A stretch of DNA of 64,000 nt from Streptomyces sp. Root431 (GCF_001426585.1 NZ_LMEI01000007.1:374227-438226); one strand, 5' to 3'; shown: positions 36,375 through 45,696, counted from the first letter of the stretch. Program-made: numbers and translations. The notes: generated by a model not told the origin, from the letters alone.

Positions 36375-39350
36375 ATGCGAGCACCGGTGGAGAAGAAGCG
36401 GCCTCGGAGCAAGAACGGCGCGCGGAGCCAGACCCCCGGTGTACCGCCGACCCCGGTCGGCAGCGCCGCGGCGTCCACCGGCGGCCACCCCTCGGAGACC
36501 GCCGCGACGCTCCCCGCGCAGCCCCCGGCCGGCCGCGCCAAGCGCGTCCGCAACCGCCTGGTCGCCGGTGTCGCCCTCGTGGGCGTGACCGTCCTCGTCG
36601 CCGGCACCCCCGCGATCCTCACCGCCTCCGCCGACCTCACCGACTCCCAGCGCCTGGTCACCCTCGCCGAGCTCGACCGGCAGGCCGTCACCCTCGCGCA
36701 CTCCCTCGCCGACGAGCGCGACGAGGTCGTCGCCTACATCGCCGCGGGCCGCGACGCGCAGACCGGCGACGCCAAGAAGAAGCGGCAGATCACCGACGCC
36801 CGGTCCGCCCGCGTCGACCGCCAGATCGACGAGATCCGCCCCGCGGCCGCCACCGAGCTCCGCCGGGATCTCGCCGGCGTCCCCTCCATCCGCCGCACCG
36901 CCCTCACGGGCAAGGGCACGGCCCTGGAGGCCCACAAGGCGTACTCGGACGTCATCACCAAGCTCCAGGCCCTCTCCGACGAGCTCGCCGAGAAGACCCC
37001 GCCGCGCGCCGCCGACTCCGCGCTCACCGAGGCCACCCGCGCCCCCGCGGCCCTCGGCCGCGCCGTCGAACAGGCCTCCGCCGCCCGCGGCCTGCTCGTC
37101 GCCGCGCTCTCCGTGCCGCAGCCCGAGCCCACCGGGGACGTCCACTACGACCCGCAGACCGGCACCTACGTCGCCGACGTGCCCGAGGGCACCGCCGAGG
37201 CCGACCGGGCCCGCGACGCCCTCACCGCCGGCGCCCAGCAGGCCCGCGTCCGCGAACTCGCCGCCCTCGGCGACTTCGACCAGGCCGCCGGCACCGCCGC
37301 CCGAGACGCGCTCGCGGCCACCGTCACCGGCCCCGACGTCAAGACCGCCGAGCTCGCGCTCGCCTCCCTCACCGACCAGCCCCGGCTGACCGAGGCCGAG
37401 CGCGGCACGGACCCGACCGACCTGGAGGCCGCGCTCTCCGCCCGTATCGAGCAGATGCGCGGCGTCGAGTCCCGCCTCGCCGCCGAGCGGGTCGAGCACC
37501 TCGCCGCGCTCCGGGACGACGACGTCACCGCCCTCGAACTGCGCATCGCGTTCCTCGGCGGCTGCCTCCTCGTCGCGATCGGCATCTCCACGTACGTCGC
37601 GCGCACCCTCACCCGGCCGCTCGCCGTGCTGCGCATCGGCGCCGCCCGGCTCGCCGCGGCACCCGAGCCGCACGGTGAGGAGCCGGTCCGCTTCACCGGC
37701 CGCAACGACGAGTTCGCGCAGGTCGTCCGCTCCCTCAACACCCTGCACGGCAAGCTCTCCGGCCTCGCCGCCCACAGCGACCGGCTCACCGGCGAGCACG
37801 CCGAGCTCGCCGCCGCCAAGGAGACGCTCGGCGCGGAGATCGCCGCCCAGCGAGCCGAGCTCCAGGGCCGGGTCGCCCTCCTCACCGCCGACCTGGAACG
37901 CCTCAAGGGCACCATCCACCACACCTTCGTCAACCTCTCGCTGCGCAGCCTCGGGCTCGTCGAGCGACAACTCGGCGTCATCGAGAAGCTGGAGGAGCGC
38001 GAGCAGGACCCGGACCGCCTCGCGACGCTCTTCAAGCTCGACCACCTGGCGACCGTCATGCGCCGCCACAGCGAGAACCTCCTCGTCCTCGCCGGCCACG
38101 AGCACGTCCACGGCCACGCCGGGCCCGTCCCGCTGGTCGACGTGCTGCGCGCCGCCGTCAGCGAGATCGAGCGGTACGAGCGCGTCACCATCCAGTCCCT
38201 GCCCCCGCACGCCCAGATCGCGGGCTTCGCCGCCGACGACCTGAGCCACCTGGTCGCCGAGCTCCTGGAGAACGCCACGTCGTTCTCGCCGCCCGACGCC
38301 GAGGTCCAGCTCTCCGGCTGGCTCCTGGAGACCGGCGAGGTCATGCTCTCCGTCCAGGACGCGGGCATCGGCATGACCGACTCCCGGCTCACCGAGCTCA
38401 ACGCGCGCCTCGCCGACGCCGACCCGGACGCCTTCGAGGGCGACGGCCTCGGCATGCGGGTGACCGCCCTGCTGGCCGCCCGCCACGGCGTCCGCGTCCA
38501 GCTGCGCGAGCAGAAGCCCGGCGGCATCGCGGCCGTCGTGGTCCTGCCGCTGCCCCTGCTGCCCACGGCCCCTCCGGCGGCCGTGCCGCAGCCGGTACGG
38601 GTGCCGGGCACGGCGCCCACGCTCCACCTGCCCGGCTCGGCGGCGGAGGCCAACTCCAACACCCTGCCGTCCCGGACCCGCGACCCGCTGGTGGAGGCCG
38701 CCGAGCGCGCGTTCCTCGAGGCGGAGGCGGAGGCGCAGACGGAGGCGGCGAGCACGACAGGCGTCCGGACGCAGGCGGAGACGTACGAAGCCGCGCCCGC
38801 GGAGACCTACGAAGCCGCGCCCGCGGAGACGTACGAGCCCGCGCAGCAGGAGACGTACGAACCGGAACCCGAGCCCGAGCCCGCCGCGTTCGTGGAGTCG
38901 ATCTCCGAGACCACGCTCCAGGTCCGGCTGCCCGACCCGCAGCCCGAGCCGGACGCCCACGAGCGCGCCGCCGACGGGGACGCCCTTGCCGGCGCCCACA
39001 TCGAGCCCCCGGCCCCGTCCGTCCCGGCGGCCCCCGCGGCCCCGGCCCCCGAACCGGTCGCCGACCAGCCGGTTCCCGGCCCGCGCACCGCGCAGTGGGA
39101 GCGGGTCACCGACAAGGGACTCCCCAAGCGCACCCCGCAGGTGATCCGCAAGGCCGAAGCCCCCACCACCCCCCGTCAGGGAGGCGTGGACGCCGAGGCC
39201 CTGCGCCGTCGGCTCGGCGGATTCCACCAAGGTGCCAAGGCCGGCCGCCGGGACGTCGAGGCGGAGATGGACACGGGGCGGATAGACGCCGTAAGGCCTG
39301 CACGTACAGAGGAGATGACGGGGGACACAGTCGAGGAGGCACGCAGTTGA
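36375..39350 (+). CDS. cvnA: Conservon sensor kinase CvnA, with nitrate/nitrite-sensing-type domain
   Basis: 991 residues from ATG 36375 (a TTG at 36354 is also possible). Membrane helices at about 65-85 (LVAGVALVGVTVLVAGTP) and about 395-412 (IAFLGGCLLVAIGISTYV) flank a large extracytoplasmic helical domain of NIT type. A HAMP segment, a coiled coil, then a kinase-like core follow: HHTFVNLSLRSLGLVERQL, FKLDHLATVMRRHSENLLVL, and the ATPase N-box LVAELLENATSFSP with a VQDAGIGMTD G-box. The long C-terminal tail is Glu/Pro/Ala-rich with AETYEAAP repeats. It is the first gene of a conservon and overlaps cvnB. Confidence 0.93.
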   Translation: MRAPVEKKRPRSKNGARSQTPGVPPTPVGSAAASTGGHPSETAATLPAQPPAGRAKRVRNRLVAGVALVGVTVLVAGTPAILTASADLTDSQRLVTLAELDRQAVTLAHSLADERDEVVAYIAAGRDAQTGDAKKKRQITDARSARVDRQIDEIRPAAATELRRDLAGVPSIRRTALTGKGTALEAHKAYSDVITKLQALSDELAEKTPPRAADSALTEATRAPAALGRAVEQASAARGLLVAALSVPQPEPTGDVHYDPQTGTYVADVPEGTAEADRARDALTAGAQQARVRELAALGDFDQAAGTAARDALAATVTGPDVKTAELALASLTDQPRLTEAERGTDPTDLEAALSARIEQMRGVESRLAAERVEHLAALRDDDVTALELRIAFLGGCLLVAIGISTYVARTLTRPLAVLRIGAARLAAAPEPHGEEPVRFTGRNDEFAQVVRSLNTLHGKLSGLAAHSDRLTGEHAELAAAKETLGAEIAAQRAELQGRVALLTADLERLKGTIHHTFVNLSLRSLGLVERQLGVIEKLEEREQDPDRLATLFKLDHLATVMRRHSENLLVLAGHEHVHGHAGPVPLVDVLRAAVSEIERYERVTIQSLPPHAQIAGFAADDLSHLVAELLENATSFSPPDAEVQLSGWLLETGEVMLSVQDAGIGMTDSRLTELNARLADADPDAFEGDGLGMRVTALLAARHGVRVQLREQKPGGIAAVVVLPLPLLPTAPPAAVPQPVRVPGTAPTLHLPGSAAEANSNTLPSRTRDPLVEAAERAFLEAEAEAQTEAASTTGVRTQAETYEAAPAETYEAAPAETYEPAQQETYEPEPEPEPAAFVESISETTLQVRLPDPQPEPDAHERAADGDALAGAHIEPPAPSVPAAPAAPAPEPVADQPVPGPRTAQWERVTDKGLPKRTPQVIRKAEAPTTPRQGGVDAEALRRRLGGFHQGAKAGRRDVEAEMDTGRIDAVRPARTEEMTGDTVEEARS

Positions 39351-39838
39351 CTGCGACGGGAACGTTCGGACTGAGCACGGAGGCCCGCAACCTGCAATGG
39401 CTGCTGGGCAATCTCGTGGAGGAGGTACCGGGAGTCCGCTCGGTCACCGTCGTCTCCTCCGACGGGCTGATGCTGCTCTCGTCCGACCCGGCCACCCAGC
39501 TGGCCACGACGGCCGCCGCCGACGCCGGCCGTCCCGACGGGCCGCGCGGCTCCAGCGCCGACCTGGCCACCATCGTCTCGGGCATCGGCAGCCTCACCAT
39601 CGGTGCGGCCCGGCTGATGGACGGCGGCGGGGTCAAGCAGACCATGGTGGCGATGGAGGAGGGCAGCGTCTTCGTGATGTCGATCAGCGACGGTTCGCTG
39701 CTCGGCGTCCACGCCACGCCCGACTGCGACATGAGCGTCGTGGCGTACCACATGGCGCTCTTCGTGGGCCGCGCCGGACACGTACTCACCCCCGAAGTCC
39801 GCAGTGAGCTGCGCAAATCGATGGAGAGCACCCAGTGA
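39347..39838 (+). CDS. cvnB: Conservon protein CvnB (roadblock/LC7)
   Basis: 163 residues from TTG 39347, with GAGGAGG at 39333-39339 and a 7-nt spacer; the start overlaps the cvnA stop. The roadblock/LC7 core reads ARNLQWLLGNLVEEVPGVRS, VVSSDGLMLLSS, MEEGSVFVMSISDGSLLGV. Roadblock proteins act on the small GTPase-like partner CvnD. A short Gly/Pro insertion (DAGRPDGPRGSS) makes it longer than usual. Its last codons lie in a 17-bp tandem duplication. Confidence 0.93.
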   Translation: MTATGTFGLSTEARNLQWLLGNLVEEVPGVRSVTVVSSDGLMLLSSDPATQLATTAAADAGRPDGPRGSSADLATIVSGIGSLTIGAARLMDGGGVKQTMVAMEEGSVFVMSISDGSLLGVHATPDCDMSVVAYHMALFVGRAGHVLTPEVRSELRKSMESTQ

Positions 39839-39854
39839 TGGAGAGCACCCAGTG
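39821..39854 (+). repeat. 17-bp exact tandem duplication at the cvnB/cvnC junction
   Basis: ATGGAGAGCACCCAGTG occurs at 39821-39837 and again at 39838-39854. The first copy holds the cvnB stop, the second the cvnC GTG start. Without it the genes would overlap as GTGA. Confidence 0.95.
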
Positions 39855-40280
39855 ACGTCCGTGTCCGCGTCCGCCGCCTTTCACGCCCACAAACTGCCGG
39901 TCCGCGGCGACGGGCGGCGCCCCTCGCGCGTCCGCCCGTACTCGCTGACCGGCGGCCGGACCCGCTTCGGCCACGTCCTGCTCGTCGAGACCTTCGTGGC
40001 CGCCCTCGAAGCGGCCCCCGTGCGCAAGGTCCTGACGGACGGCGGGCCCGCAGCCCGCGGTCTGATGCCGGAGATGCGGGCCATCGTCGAGATCTGCCGC
40101 CGGATGCGTACGGTCGCGGAGATCTCGGCACTCCTGAAGATGCCGTTGGGTGTCGTCCGGGTGCTGCTCAGCGACCTGGCCGACCAGGGAAAGATCCGTG
40201 TGTACGGGACCGGTCACGGCACCGGCCAGCCCGACCGCGCGCTCCTCGAAAGGGTGCTGAGTGGACTCCGTCGTCTCTGA
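39852..40280 (+). CDS. cvnC: Conservon protein CvnC (DUF742)
   Basis: 142 residues from GTG 39852, with GGAGA 7 nt upstream. DUF742 pattern: RVRPYSLTGGRTR, then LMPEMRAIVEICRRMRTVAE and ISALLKMPLGVVRVLLSDLA, a winged-helix-like fold. CvnC proteins are scaffolds or regulators of the CvnA-D complex. Its end overlaps cvnD by 20 nt. Confidence 0.93.
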   Translation: MTSVSASAAFHAHKLPVRGDGRRPSRVRPYSLTGGRTRFGHVLLVETFVAALEAAPVRKVLTDGGPAARGLMPEMRAIVEICRRMRTVAEISALLKMPLGVVRVLLSDLADQGKIRVYGTGHGTGQPDRALLERVLSGLRRL

Positions 40281-40944
40281 CGCCACCGCCGTCTCCGACT
40301 CGCCGGCCGTCGCCGGCATCCCCGTCCAGCCGCGGGCCGAGGATCCCCTGCTCGATACCGAGGACGGCGCCCAGGACTGGCAGCTCGACCACACCCGGGC
40401 CCCGATAGCGACGAAGATCGTGGTCGCGGGCGGCTTCGGCGTCGGCAAGACCACCTTCGTCCGCGCGGTCTCGGAGATCACTCCGCTCCAGACCGAGGCG
40501 CTGATGACCCGGGCGAGCGAGGACACCGACGACCTCACGTCCACGCCGGACAAGCTCACCACCACGGTGGCGATGGACTTCGGCCGGATCACCCTCGACA
40601 ACGACCTCGTGCTGTACGTCTTCGGTACGCCGGGACAGCAGCGCTTCTGGTTCATGTGGGACGACCTGGTGCGCGGCGCGATCGGGGCGATCGTGCTCGC
40701 CGACACGCGCCGGCTGACCGACTGCTTCCCGGCCCTGGACTACTTCGAGAGCTGCGGCCTCCCGTACATCGTGGCCGTCAACCACTTCGAGGGCACCGAA
40801 CGCTTCGAGCCGGAGGACGTCAGGGAGGCCCTGACGGTCTCCCCGGACGTGCCGGTGGTGATCATGGACGCGCGCAAGCGCTACAGCGTCGTCGAGACCC
40901 TGCTCTCCATGGTCGCGCACGCGCTCGAAGCCACCCCCGAATAG
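40261..40944 (+). CDS. cvnD: Conservon GTPase-like protein CvnD
   Basis: 227 residues from GTG 40261. Walker A GGFGVGKTT (about 57-65), the switch-2-like GTPGQQRF, and the NH.. motif VAVNHFEG fit the MglA/Arf-like P-loop family. An N-terminal extension of about 30 residues precedes the domain. It is the GTPase of the conservon, modulated by CvnB. It ends 40 nt before the flavoprotein gene. Confidence 0.93.
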   Translation: MDSVVSDATAVSDSPAVAGIPVQPRAEDPLLDTEDGAQDWQLDHTRAPIATKIVVAGGFGVGKTTFVRAVSEITPLQTEALMTRASEDTDDLTSTPDKLTTTVAMDFGRITLDNDLVLYVFGTPGQQRFWFMWDDLVRGAIGAIVLADTRRLTDCFPALDYFESCGLPYIVAVNHFEGTERFEPEDVREALTVSPDVPVVIMDARKRYSVVETLLSMVAHALEATPE

Positions 40945-40984
40945 TTCGCACGAGCAGTTCTCACAGTCGCCAGGAGCACCACCC

Positions 40985-42220
40985 ATGCGGAAGATACTCA
41001 TAGTCGGCGCCGGCCAGTCCGGTCTGCAGCTCGCCCTCGGACTTCAGACGCAGGGGTACGAGGTCACCCTCATGTCGAACCGGACGGCGGACGAGATCCG
41101 CGCCGGGCGCGTCATGTCCACGCAGTGCATGTTCGACACGGCCCTCCAGCACGAGCGGGACCTCGGCCTCAACTTCTGGGAGTCGCAGGCCCCCCGGACG
41201 GAGGGCCTCGGCGTCTCCGTCGCCGCCCCCGACGCCGGCCGCGCGATCGACTGGGTCGGCAAGCTCGACGGCTACGCGCAGTCGGTCGACCAGCGCGTGA
41301 AGATGGCCGGCTGGATGGAGACCTTCGCCCAGCGCGGCGGCCAGCTCGTCATACACGGCGCCGCCGTGGGCGACCTGGACTACTTCTCCCGCAACTACGA
41401 CCTGGTGCTCGTCGCGGCGGGCAAGGGCGAGCTGGTCTCCATGTTCGGCCGGGACGCGTCCCGTTCGCCGTACGCGGAGCCGCAGCGGGCGCTCGCCGTC
41501 GCGTACGTCCACGGCCTCGGCCCGCGCCCCGAGCACCCGGACTTCGACGCGGTCCGCTGCAACCTGGTCCCGGGCGTCGGTGAGCTCTTCGTCATGCCGA
41601 CCCTGACGACCGGCGGCCGCGCCGACATCCTCTTCTGGGAAGGCGTCCCCGGCGGCCCCGTCGACGTCTTCCAGGGCATCAAGGACCCCTCCGAGCACCT
41701 GGCGCTGACGCTGGAGCTGATGGAGAAGTACACGCCCTGGGAGTACGCGCGGGCCACCAAGGTCGAGCTGACGGACGCGGGCGGCACCCTCGCCGGCCGG
41801 TACGCGCCGACCGTCCGCAACCCGATCGGCCGGCTGCCCGGCGGCGGGCTCGTCCTCGGCGTCGCCGACGTCGTCGTCGCCAACGACCCGATCACGGGCC
41901 AGGGCTCCAACTCGGCGTCCAAGTGCGCCGCCGCGTACCTCGACGCGATCGTCGAGCACGGCGACAAGCCCTTCGACGAGGCGTGGATGCAGGCCACCTT
42001 CGACCGCTACTGGGACACCGCGCAGCACGTCACCAAGTGGACGAACGCGATGCTGGGCGTCCCGCCGGAGCACGTCCTCCAGCTGATCGGCGCCGCGGGC
42101 GAGCTCCAGCCGGTCGCCGACCGCTTCGCGAACGGCTTCAACGACCCGTCCGACTTCGAGAACTTCTTCTTCGACCCGGAGAAGACGGCCGCGTACCTGG
42201 CGGAGGTCGCGGGCGGCTGA
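40985..42220 (+). CDS. Styrene monooxygenase-like FAD protein, linked to the conservon
   Basis: 411 residues from ATG 40985, 40 nt after cvnD and co-directional. The FAD-binding start reads VGAGQSGLQLALGLQ, a GxGxxG fold, and the body matches the StyA/styrene monooxygenase group (MSNRTADEIRAGRVMST; NDPITGQGSNSASKCAAAY). StyA enzymes are two-component and need a flavin reductase, which is not encoded here. Its location in the conservon transcription unit suggests a signalling-linked oxidation role; the substrate is unknown. Confidence 0.85.
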   Translation: MRKILIVGAGQSGLQLALGLQTQGYEVTLMSNRTADEIRAGRVMSTQCMFDTALQHERDLGLNFWESQAPRTEGLGVSVAAPDAGRAIDWVGKLDGYAQSVDQRVKMAGWMETFAQRGGQLVIHGAAVGDLDYFSRNYDLVLVAAGKGELVSMFGRDASRSPYAEPQRALAVAYVHGLGPRPEHPDFDAVRCNLVPGVGELFVMPTLTTGGRADILFWEGVPGGPVDVFQGIKDPSEHLALTLELMEKYTPWEYARATKVELTDAGGTLAGRYAPTVRNPIGRLPGGGLVLGVADVVVANDPITGQGSNSASKCAAAYLDAIVEHGDKPFDEAWMQATFDRYWDTAQHVTKWTNAMLGVPPEHVLQLIGAAGELQPVADRFANGFNDPSDFENFFFDPEKTAAYLAEVAGG

Positions 42221-42263
42221 CCAAAGGCCGCCGGTCTTCGGCCTCCAGTCTCCGAGCTCCAGT

Positions 42264-42305
42264 CTCTGAGCTCTGAGCTCTGAGCTCTGAGCTCTGAGCT
42301 CTGAG
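42264..42305. repeat. Six perfect 7-bp tandem repeats
   Basis: CTCTGAG repeated six times exactly (42264-42305), flanked by degenerate copies. Because each unit abuts GAGCTC, the array also has short palindromes every 7 bp. It lies in the 175-nt gap between the flavoprotein and the frameshifted DUF6584 gene. Confidence 0.97.
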
Positions 42306-42395
42306 CTCCGGCTTCCGGGTCTGCCGTCTCCGGCGGCAGGTCTCCGGTCGAAAAAGGATTCGGGATTCCGGTTCAGGGTGTTCGATGATGCGGGC

Positions 42396-42924
42396 ATGTC
42401 CCTCTCGAACACCCTGGACCGCGTGGACGCGGACCTGGCCGCGGGCCGCGGGCCGCGTGCCGATGGCGCGCCAGCGTCTGCGCGGCCTCGTCTCGTCCTT
42501 CCCGTACGACCTGACCCTCCGCCGACGTCTGGCCGAGGTCTACCGGCTGTACGGCGACGCGGCCGAGGCGGGGCGCTGGATGTACCTCGAAGAGGACCGG
42601 GACGTGGTCGAGACCGCCGCCTTCGAGGAGCGGTACGGGTCTCCCGGGTGGCGGATGAAGGCCCTCGCCTGGAGCGGCCCCGAGGCGCTGGCCGGCACGG
42701 CCTTCGCCGAGGGGCAGCTGGTCGCGGTGAGGACGGCCTGTTCGGAGGCGGTGGGGCGGGCGGTCGCCTGGGGCGACCCGATTCCCCTGGAGGACGACGA
42801 GTACCACGAGGTGCCGGACGGGGGCAGCCGGGGGTCGGCGGTCGTCGCGGCGATCGGGGCCTTCCTCGGCGTCACCGTGACGGTCGGGGTCTGGATCCGC
42901 GGGGTCATCGCCCTGTTCGAGTGA
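42396..42924 (+). pseudogene. DUF6584 gene disrupted by a 7-bp tandem duplication
   Basis: The start ATG 42396 reads MSLSNTLDRVDADLAAGR and then loses the frame. GGGCCGC is duplicated at 42443-42449 and 42450-42456, shifting the frame by +1. Removing one copy restores AAGRVPMARQRLRGLVSSFP, the DUF6584 pattern, through to 42924 with a C-terminal membrane helix (VVAAIGAFLGVTVTVGVWI). Either the gene is broken, or translation restarts at GTG 42457 or ATG 42463, or the assembly has an error. The intact protein would be 173 residues of unknown function. It ends overlapping the MFS gene by 20 nt, tail to tail. Confidence 0.75.
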
Positions 42925-44179
42925 CGGTCCGGCGAACGGCGGGCGCAGGCAGGGCTACGGCTGTGGGTGCGGGGGCGGATGTGGGCGCGGGGACGCGGCT
43001 CGCCTCCGCCCGGCGGACCGCGAGCGGGGTCAGGAGTCCCGCGACCGCGAAGAGGGCGCCGATGACGAACCAGCCGGGGCGCCCCCAGGTGATGCAGAGG
43101 GCGATCAGGAGCCCGGGGCCGACGGCCTCGGAGAGGCCCGCGCCGAGGCCGAAGACGCCCAGGTACTGGCCGGTCGCGTGGCGCGGGGCGAGCGCGAAGG
43201 ACACCTCGAAGCCGCCCGCCGAGTGCCAGAGTTCACCGACCGTGTGGACCACCACGCCGGTCAGGAGCAGGGCGACCGCCGCCCACGCCGGGACGCCCGC
43301 GGAGAGCGAGACCAGACCGCAGGAGGCGAGGAAGGCCGCCCCGGCGCGACGGTAGGCGCGGCCGCCGGCCCGGGGCGAGTCGATGCCGCGGCTCGCCCGG
43401 ACCTGGAGTCCGACGACGATGACGGTGTTGGCGAGCATCGCGCCCGACACCAGCCAGTGCGGCGCGGTCGTGGACCCGACGAGCCAGAGCGGCACGGCCA
43501 CCGTGAGCACCTTGAACTGGATGGCCATGATGCCGTCGAGCGCGGTGAGTACGAGGTACGGCCGGTCCCGCAGGGCGATCCGGCGGGGCCCCGCGGCGGC
43601 GGGCTCGGGGGCGACGGGCGGCAGGAGGACCAGGACGGCCGCGGCGGCCGCGAACGCGAGCGCGTTCCCCGCGACCAGGATCCGGTACGCGTCGAGGGTG
43701 CCGACCTGGACGGCCCAGCCCGCGAGCAGCGCCCCGAGGGAGATGCCGACGTTGGTGACGGCCCGCAGATAGGAGCGGAACTCCTGCGGCCGGTCGCCGC
43801 CGTAGTGCCGGATCAGCGGCGCGCGGGCGGCGAGTCCGGCCGCCTTCGCCCCGGTGGCCGTCGAGACGGCGAGCACGAACGGCCAGAAGCCGTCCGCGAG
43901 GACGAAGCCCGCCGTGGCCACGGCCTGCACGACCAGCGTCGTCGCGTAGACGGTGCGGGCTCCGTGCCGGTCCGCGAGATGGCCGACGGCGATGCCCACG
44001 GCCAGTGAGAGGAGCCCGGCGATGCCGAGCCCGAGCCCGACGGTGGCGGCCGGGAGGTGCACGGCCTGGGTGAAGTACAGGACCCCGGCGGTCAGGAAGA
44101 GGCCGCTGCCGACGGTGTAGACGAAGTTCGAGGCGGCGAGGGTGCGCTGGGGGCCGGTGTCCGGCAGCAGCTTGGGCAT
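42905..44179 (-). CDS. MFS transporter
   Basis: 424 residues. About twelve membrane helices are visible; the first half carries GIAVGHLADRHGARTVYA after helix 2, the MFS signature. The C terminus is Ala/Pro-rich. It is probably a drug or metabolite exporter; the substrate is not readable. Its 3' end overlaps the DUF6584 gene. Confidence 0.92.
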   Translation of the reverse strand: MPKLLPDTGPQRTLAASNFVYTVGSGLFLTAGVLYFTQAVHLPAATVGLGLGIAGLLSLAVGIAVGHLADRHGARTVYATTLVVQAVATAGFVLADGFWPFVLAVSTATGAKAAGLAARAPLIRHYGGDRPQEFRSYLRAVTNVGISLGALLAGWAVQVGTLDAYRILVAGNALAFAAAAAVLVLLPPVAPEPAAAGPRRIALRDRPYLVLTALDGIMAIQFKVLTVAVPLWLVGSTTAPHWLVSGAMLANTVIVVGLQVRASRGIDSPRAGGRAYRRAGAAFLASCGLVSLSAGVPAWAAVALLLTGVVVHTVGELWHSAGGFEVSFALAPRHATGQYLGVFGLGAGLSEAVGPGLLIALCITWGRPGWFVIGALFAVAGLLTPLAVRRAEASRVPAPTSAPAPTAVALPAPAVRRTVTRTGR

Positions 44180-44274
44180 GGCGGGGCTCCCGGTCCGGGG
44201 CGGGTGATTGTAAGGACCCGAAGAGCTTCTCGCTTATTACGTAGTGAGGCAAGGGGCCTGCCATGAAGGGGAGT

Positions 44275-45696
44275 TCACGGGCGGTCGTACCCCTCGTCCC
44301 CGCCGTCCGTGGCCCCCTCCGGAAGCGCCGGTGGCGCGTACTTCTCCAGGGCGTCCCCGCCCGGATCGGGGCGGACCGCGCCGAGCAGCGGGTTCGCCGC
44401 GACGGGGGAGACCTTCACCTTCCCGCCGGGCCGCGGCGCCTGCACCACCAGGCCCTCGCCGAGATAGAGCGCCACATGGGTGGCGCCCGGGAAGTAGACC
44501 ACCAGGTCGCCCGGGCGGAGCTCGGACAGCGACACCCGGGGCAGCGTCGCCCACTGCTCCTGGCTCGTCCGCGGAATCTCCCGCCCCGCCGCCGCCCACG
44601 CCTGCTGGGTCAGCCCCGAGCAGTCGTACGACTCCGGGCCCTCGGCCCCCCATACGTACGGCTTGCCGATCTGCCCCACCGCGAAGCGCAGGGCCTCCGC
44701 GCCCGCCCGGGACGGGGTGCGCAGGCCGTCCAGGGCGCCGGAGTCGAGGAGTTCGCGCTGCGCGCCCGCGGTCTGGACCCGCTCCAGTTCGGTGAGCCGG
44801 GTGAGCTGCTCGGGGGAGAGGGACGCGAGCAGCTTCTCGACCTCGCGCAGCTTCGCCGTCACCTCGTCGCGCCGGGTGCGCTGTGCGGCGGCGAGGGACT
44901 GCTGCCGGTCGAGGGCCTTGCGCGACGTGCTCGCGAGCGTGTCCGCCCGCCGCTCGGCCCCTTCGAGCCGCGCGACGGTCCCGGCCCGGTCGCGGGCCGC
45001 CCGGGCGAGCAGCCGCCCCTGGTCCAGGGCCGACTGGGGGTCCTGCGCGAAGAGCATCTGGAGGGAGGGGGGAAGCGAGGCGAGCGCGCCCCTGCCCTGG
45101 TACTGCTCCCTGGCGAGCCGTCCGGCCGCGGCCCGGCCCCGGGCGAGGTCGGTCCGGGCGGCGATGAGCCGGGCGGTGACCTTCTTGGTGTCGGCGGCCT
45201 GGACCTTGAGTGCCTCCTCGGCGGCGTTGAACCGCTCGGTGGCCTCCTCGGCCTGCCGGTAGAGCGTCCGCAGGCGCGTGAGGAGCCCGGCGACGGAGTC
45301 GCCGCCGGGGGGTGGCAGCGCGGAGGCGTCGTCGCCGACGGGGGTGGTGGGTGGGGTCGTGGGATCGGTCTGCGCGTCCGGGTCGGTCTGAGTTTCCGGT
45401 GCGTCCGGTGCGTCCGGTGCGTCCGGTGCGTCCGGGGTCACCGGTGGTGCCGGTGGTGCCTCTGCGGTCGGAGCCACTGGATCGCCCCCGGTTCCGGTCC
45501 CCGTCCCGGTCCCGGCCTCCGGATCCACCGGGCCGACCGGTTCCGCTGCCGGGTCCGCCCAGGCGATCGGGGCCTGTGCCGACGGGTCCACGGGTGGATC
45601 CGTCGGTCCCGCGCCCGCCGCCGGGACCACCCCCGTGAGGGCCGTCGCAGCGGCCAGCGCCCCCGTGCAGACCGTACGCAGCAGCCTTCGCGACAC
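44275..45696 (-). CDS. Secreted NlpC/P60 cell-wall endopeptidase
   Basis: 473 residues from GTG 45696, with GGAGG and a 7-nt spacer. The signal peptide ends PAAGA. A Pro/Asp/Thr-rich linker includes four DAP repeats. A long coiled coil (about 140-330) follows, typical of RipA-type hydrolases. The catalytic domain has YVWGAEGPESYDCSGLTQQA (Cys) and GDLVVYFPGATHVALYLG (His). It cleaves peptide cross-links in peptidoglycan. Confidence 0.95.
   Translation of the reverse strand: MSRRLLRTVCTGALAAATALTGVVPAAGAGPTDPPVDPSAQAPIAWADPAAEPVGPVDPEAGTGTGTGTGGDPVAPTAEAPPAPPVTPDAPDAPDAPDAPETQTDPDAQTDPTTPPTTPVGDDASALPPPGGDSVAGLLTRLRTLYRQAEEATERFNAAEEALKVQAADTKKVTARLIAARTDLARGRAAAGRLAREQYQGRGALASLPPSLQMLFAQDPQSALDQGRLLARAARDRAGTVARLEGAERRADTLASTSRKALDRQQSLAAAQRTRRDEVTAKLREVEKLLASLSPEQLTRLTELERVQTAGAQRELLDSGALDGLRTPSRAGAEALRFAVGQIGKPYVWGAEGPESYDCSGLTQQAWAAAGREIPRTSQEQWATLPRVSLSELRPGDLVVYFPGATHVALYLGEGLVVQAPRPGGKVKVSPVAANPLLGAVRPDPGGDALEKYAPPALPEGATDGGDEGYDRP
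45395..45430. repeat. 9-bp in-frame repeat encoding (DAP)4
   Basis: TCCGGTGCG repeated four times exactly at 45395-45430, inside the endopeptidase linker. It keeps frame, so copy number can vary without loss of the protein. Confidence 0.9.

Noticed and set aside
36369..39230. Open frame of 953 codons antisense to cvnA
   Set aside because: Composition-driven shadow of cvnA; Gly/Arg/Val-rich with no domain, while the sense strand encodes a complete kinase.
42264..42305. CRISPR-like array
   Set aside because: The unit is only 7 bp with no spacers; it is a simple tandem repeat. The 35-bp array at 46913 also lacks spacers.
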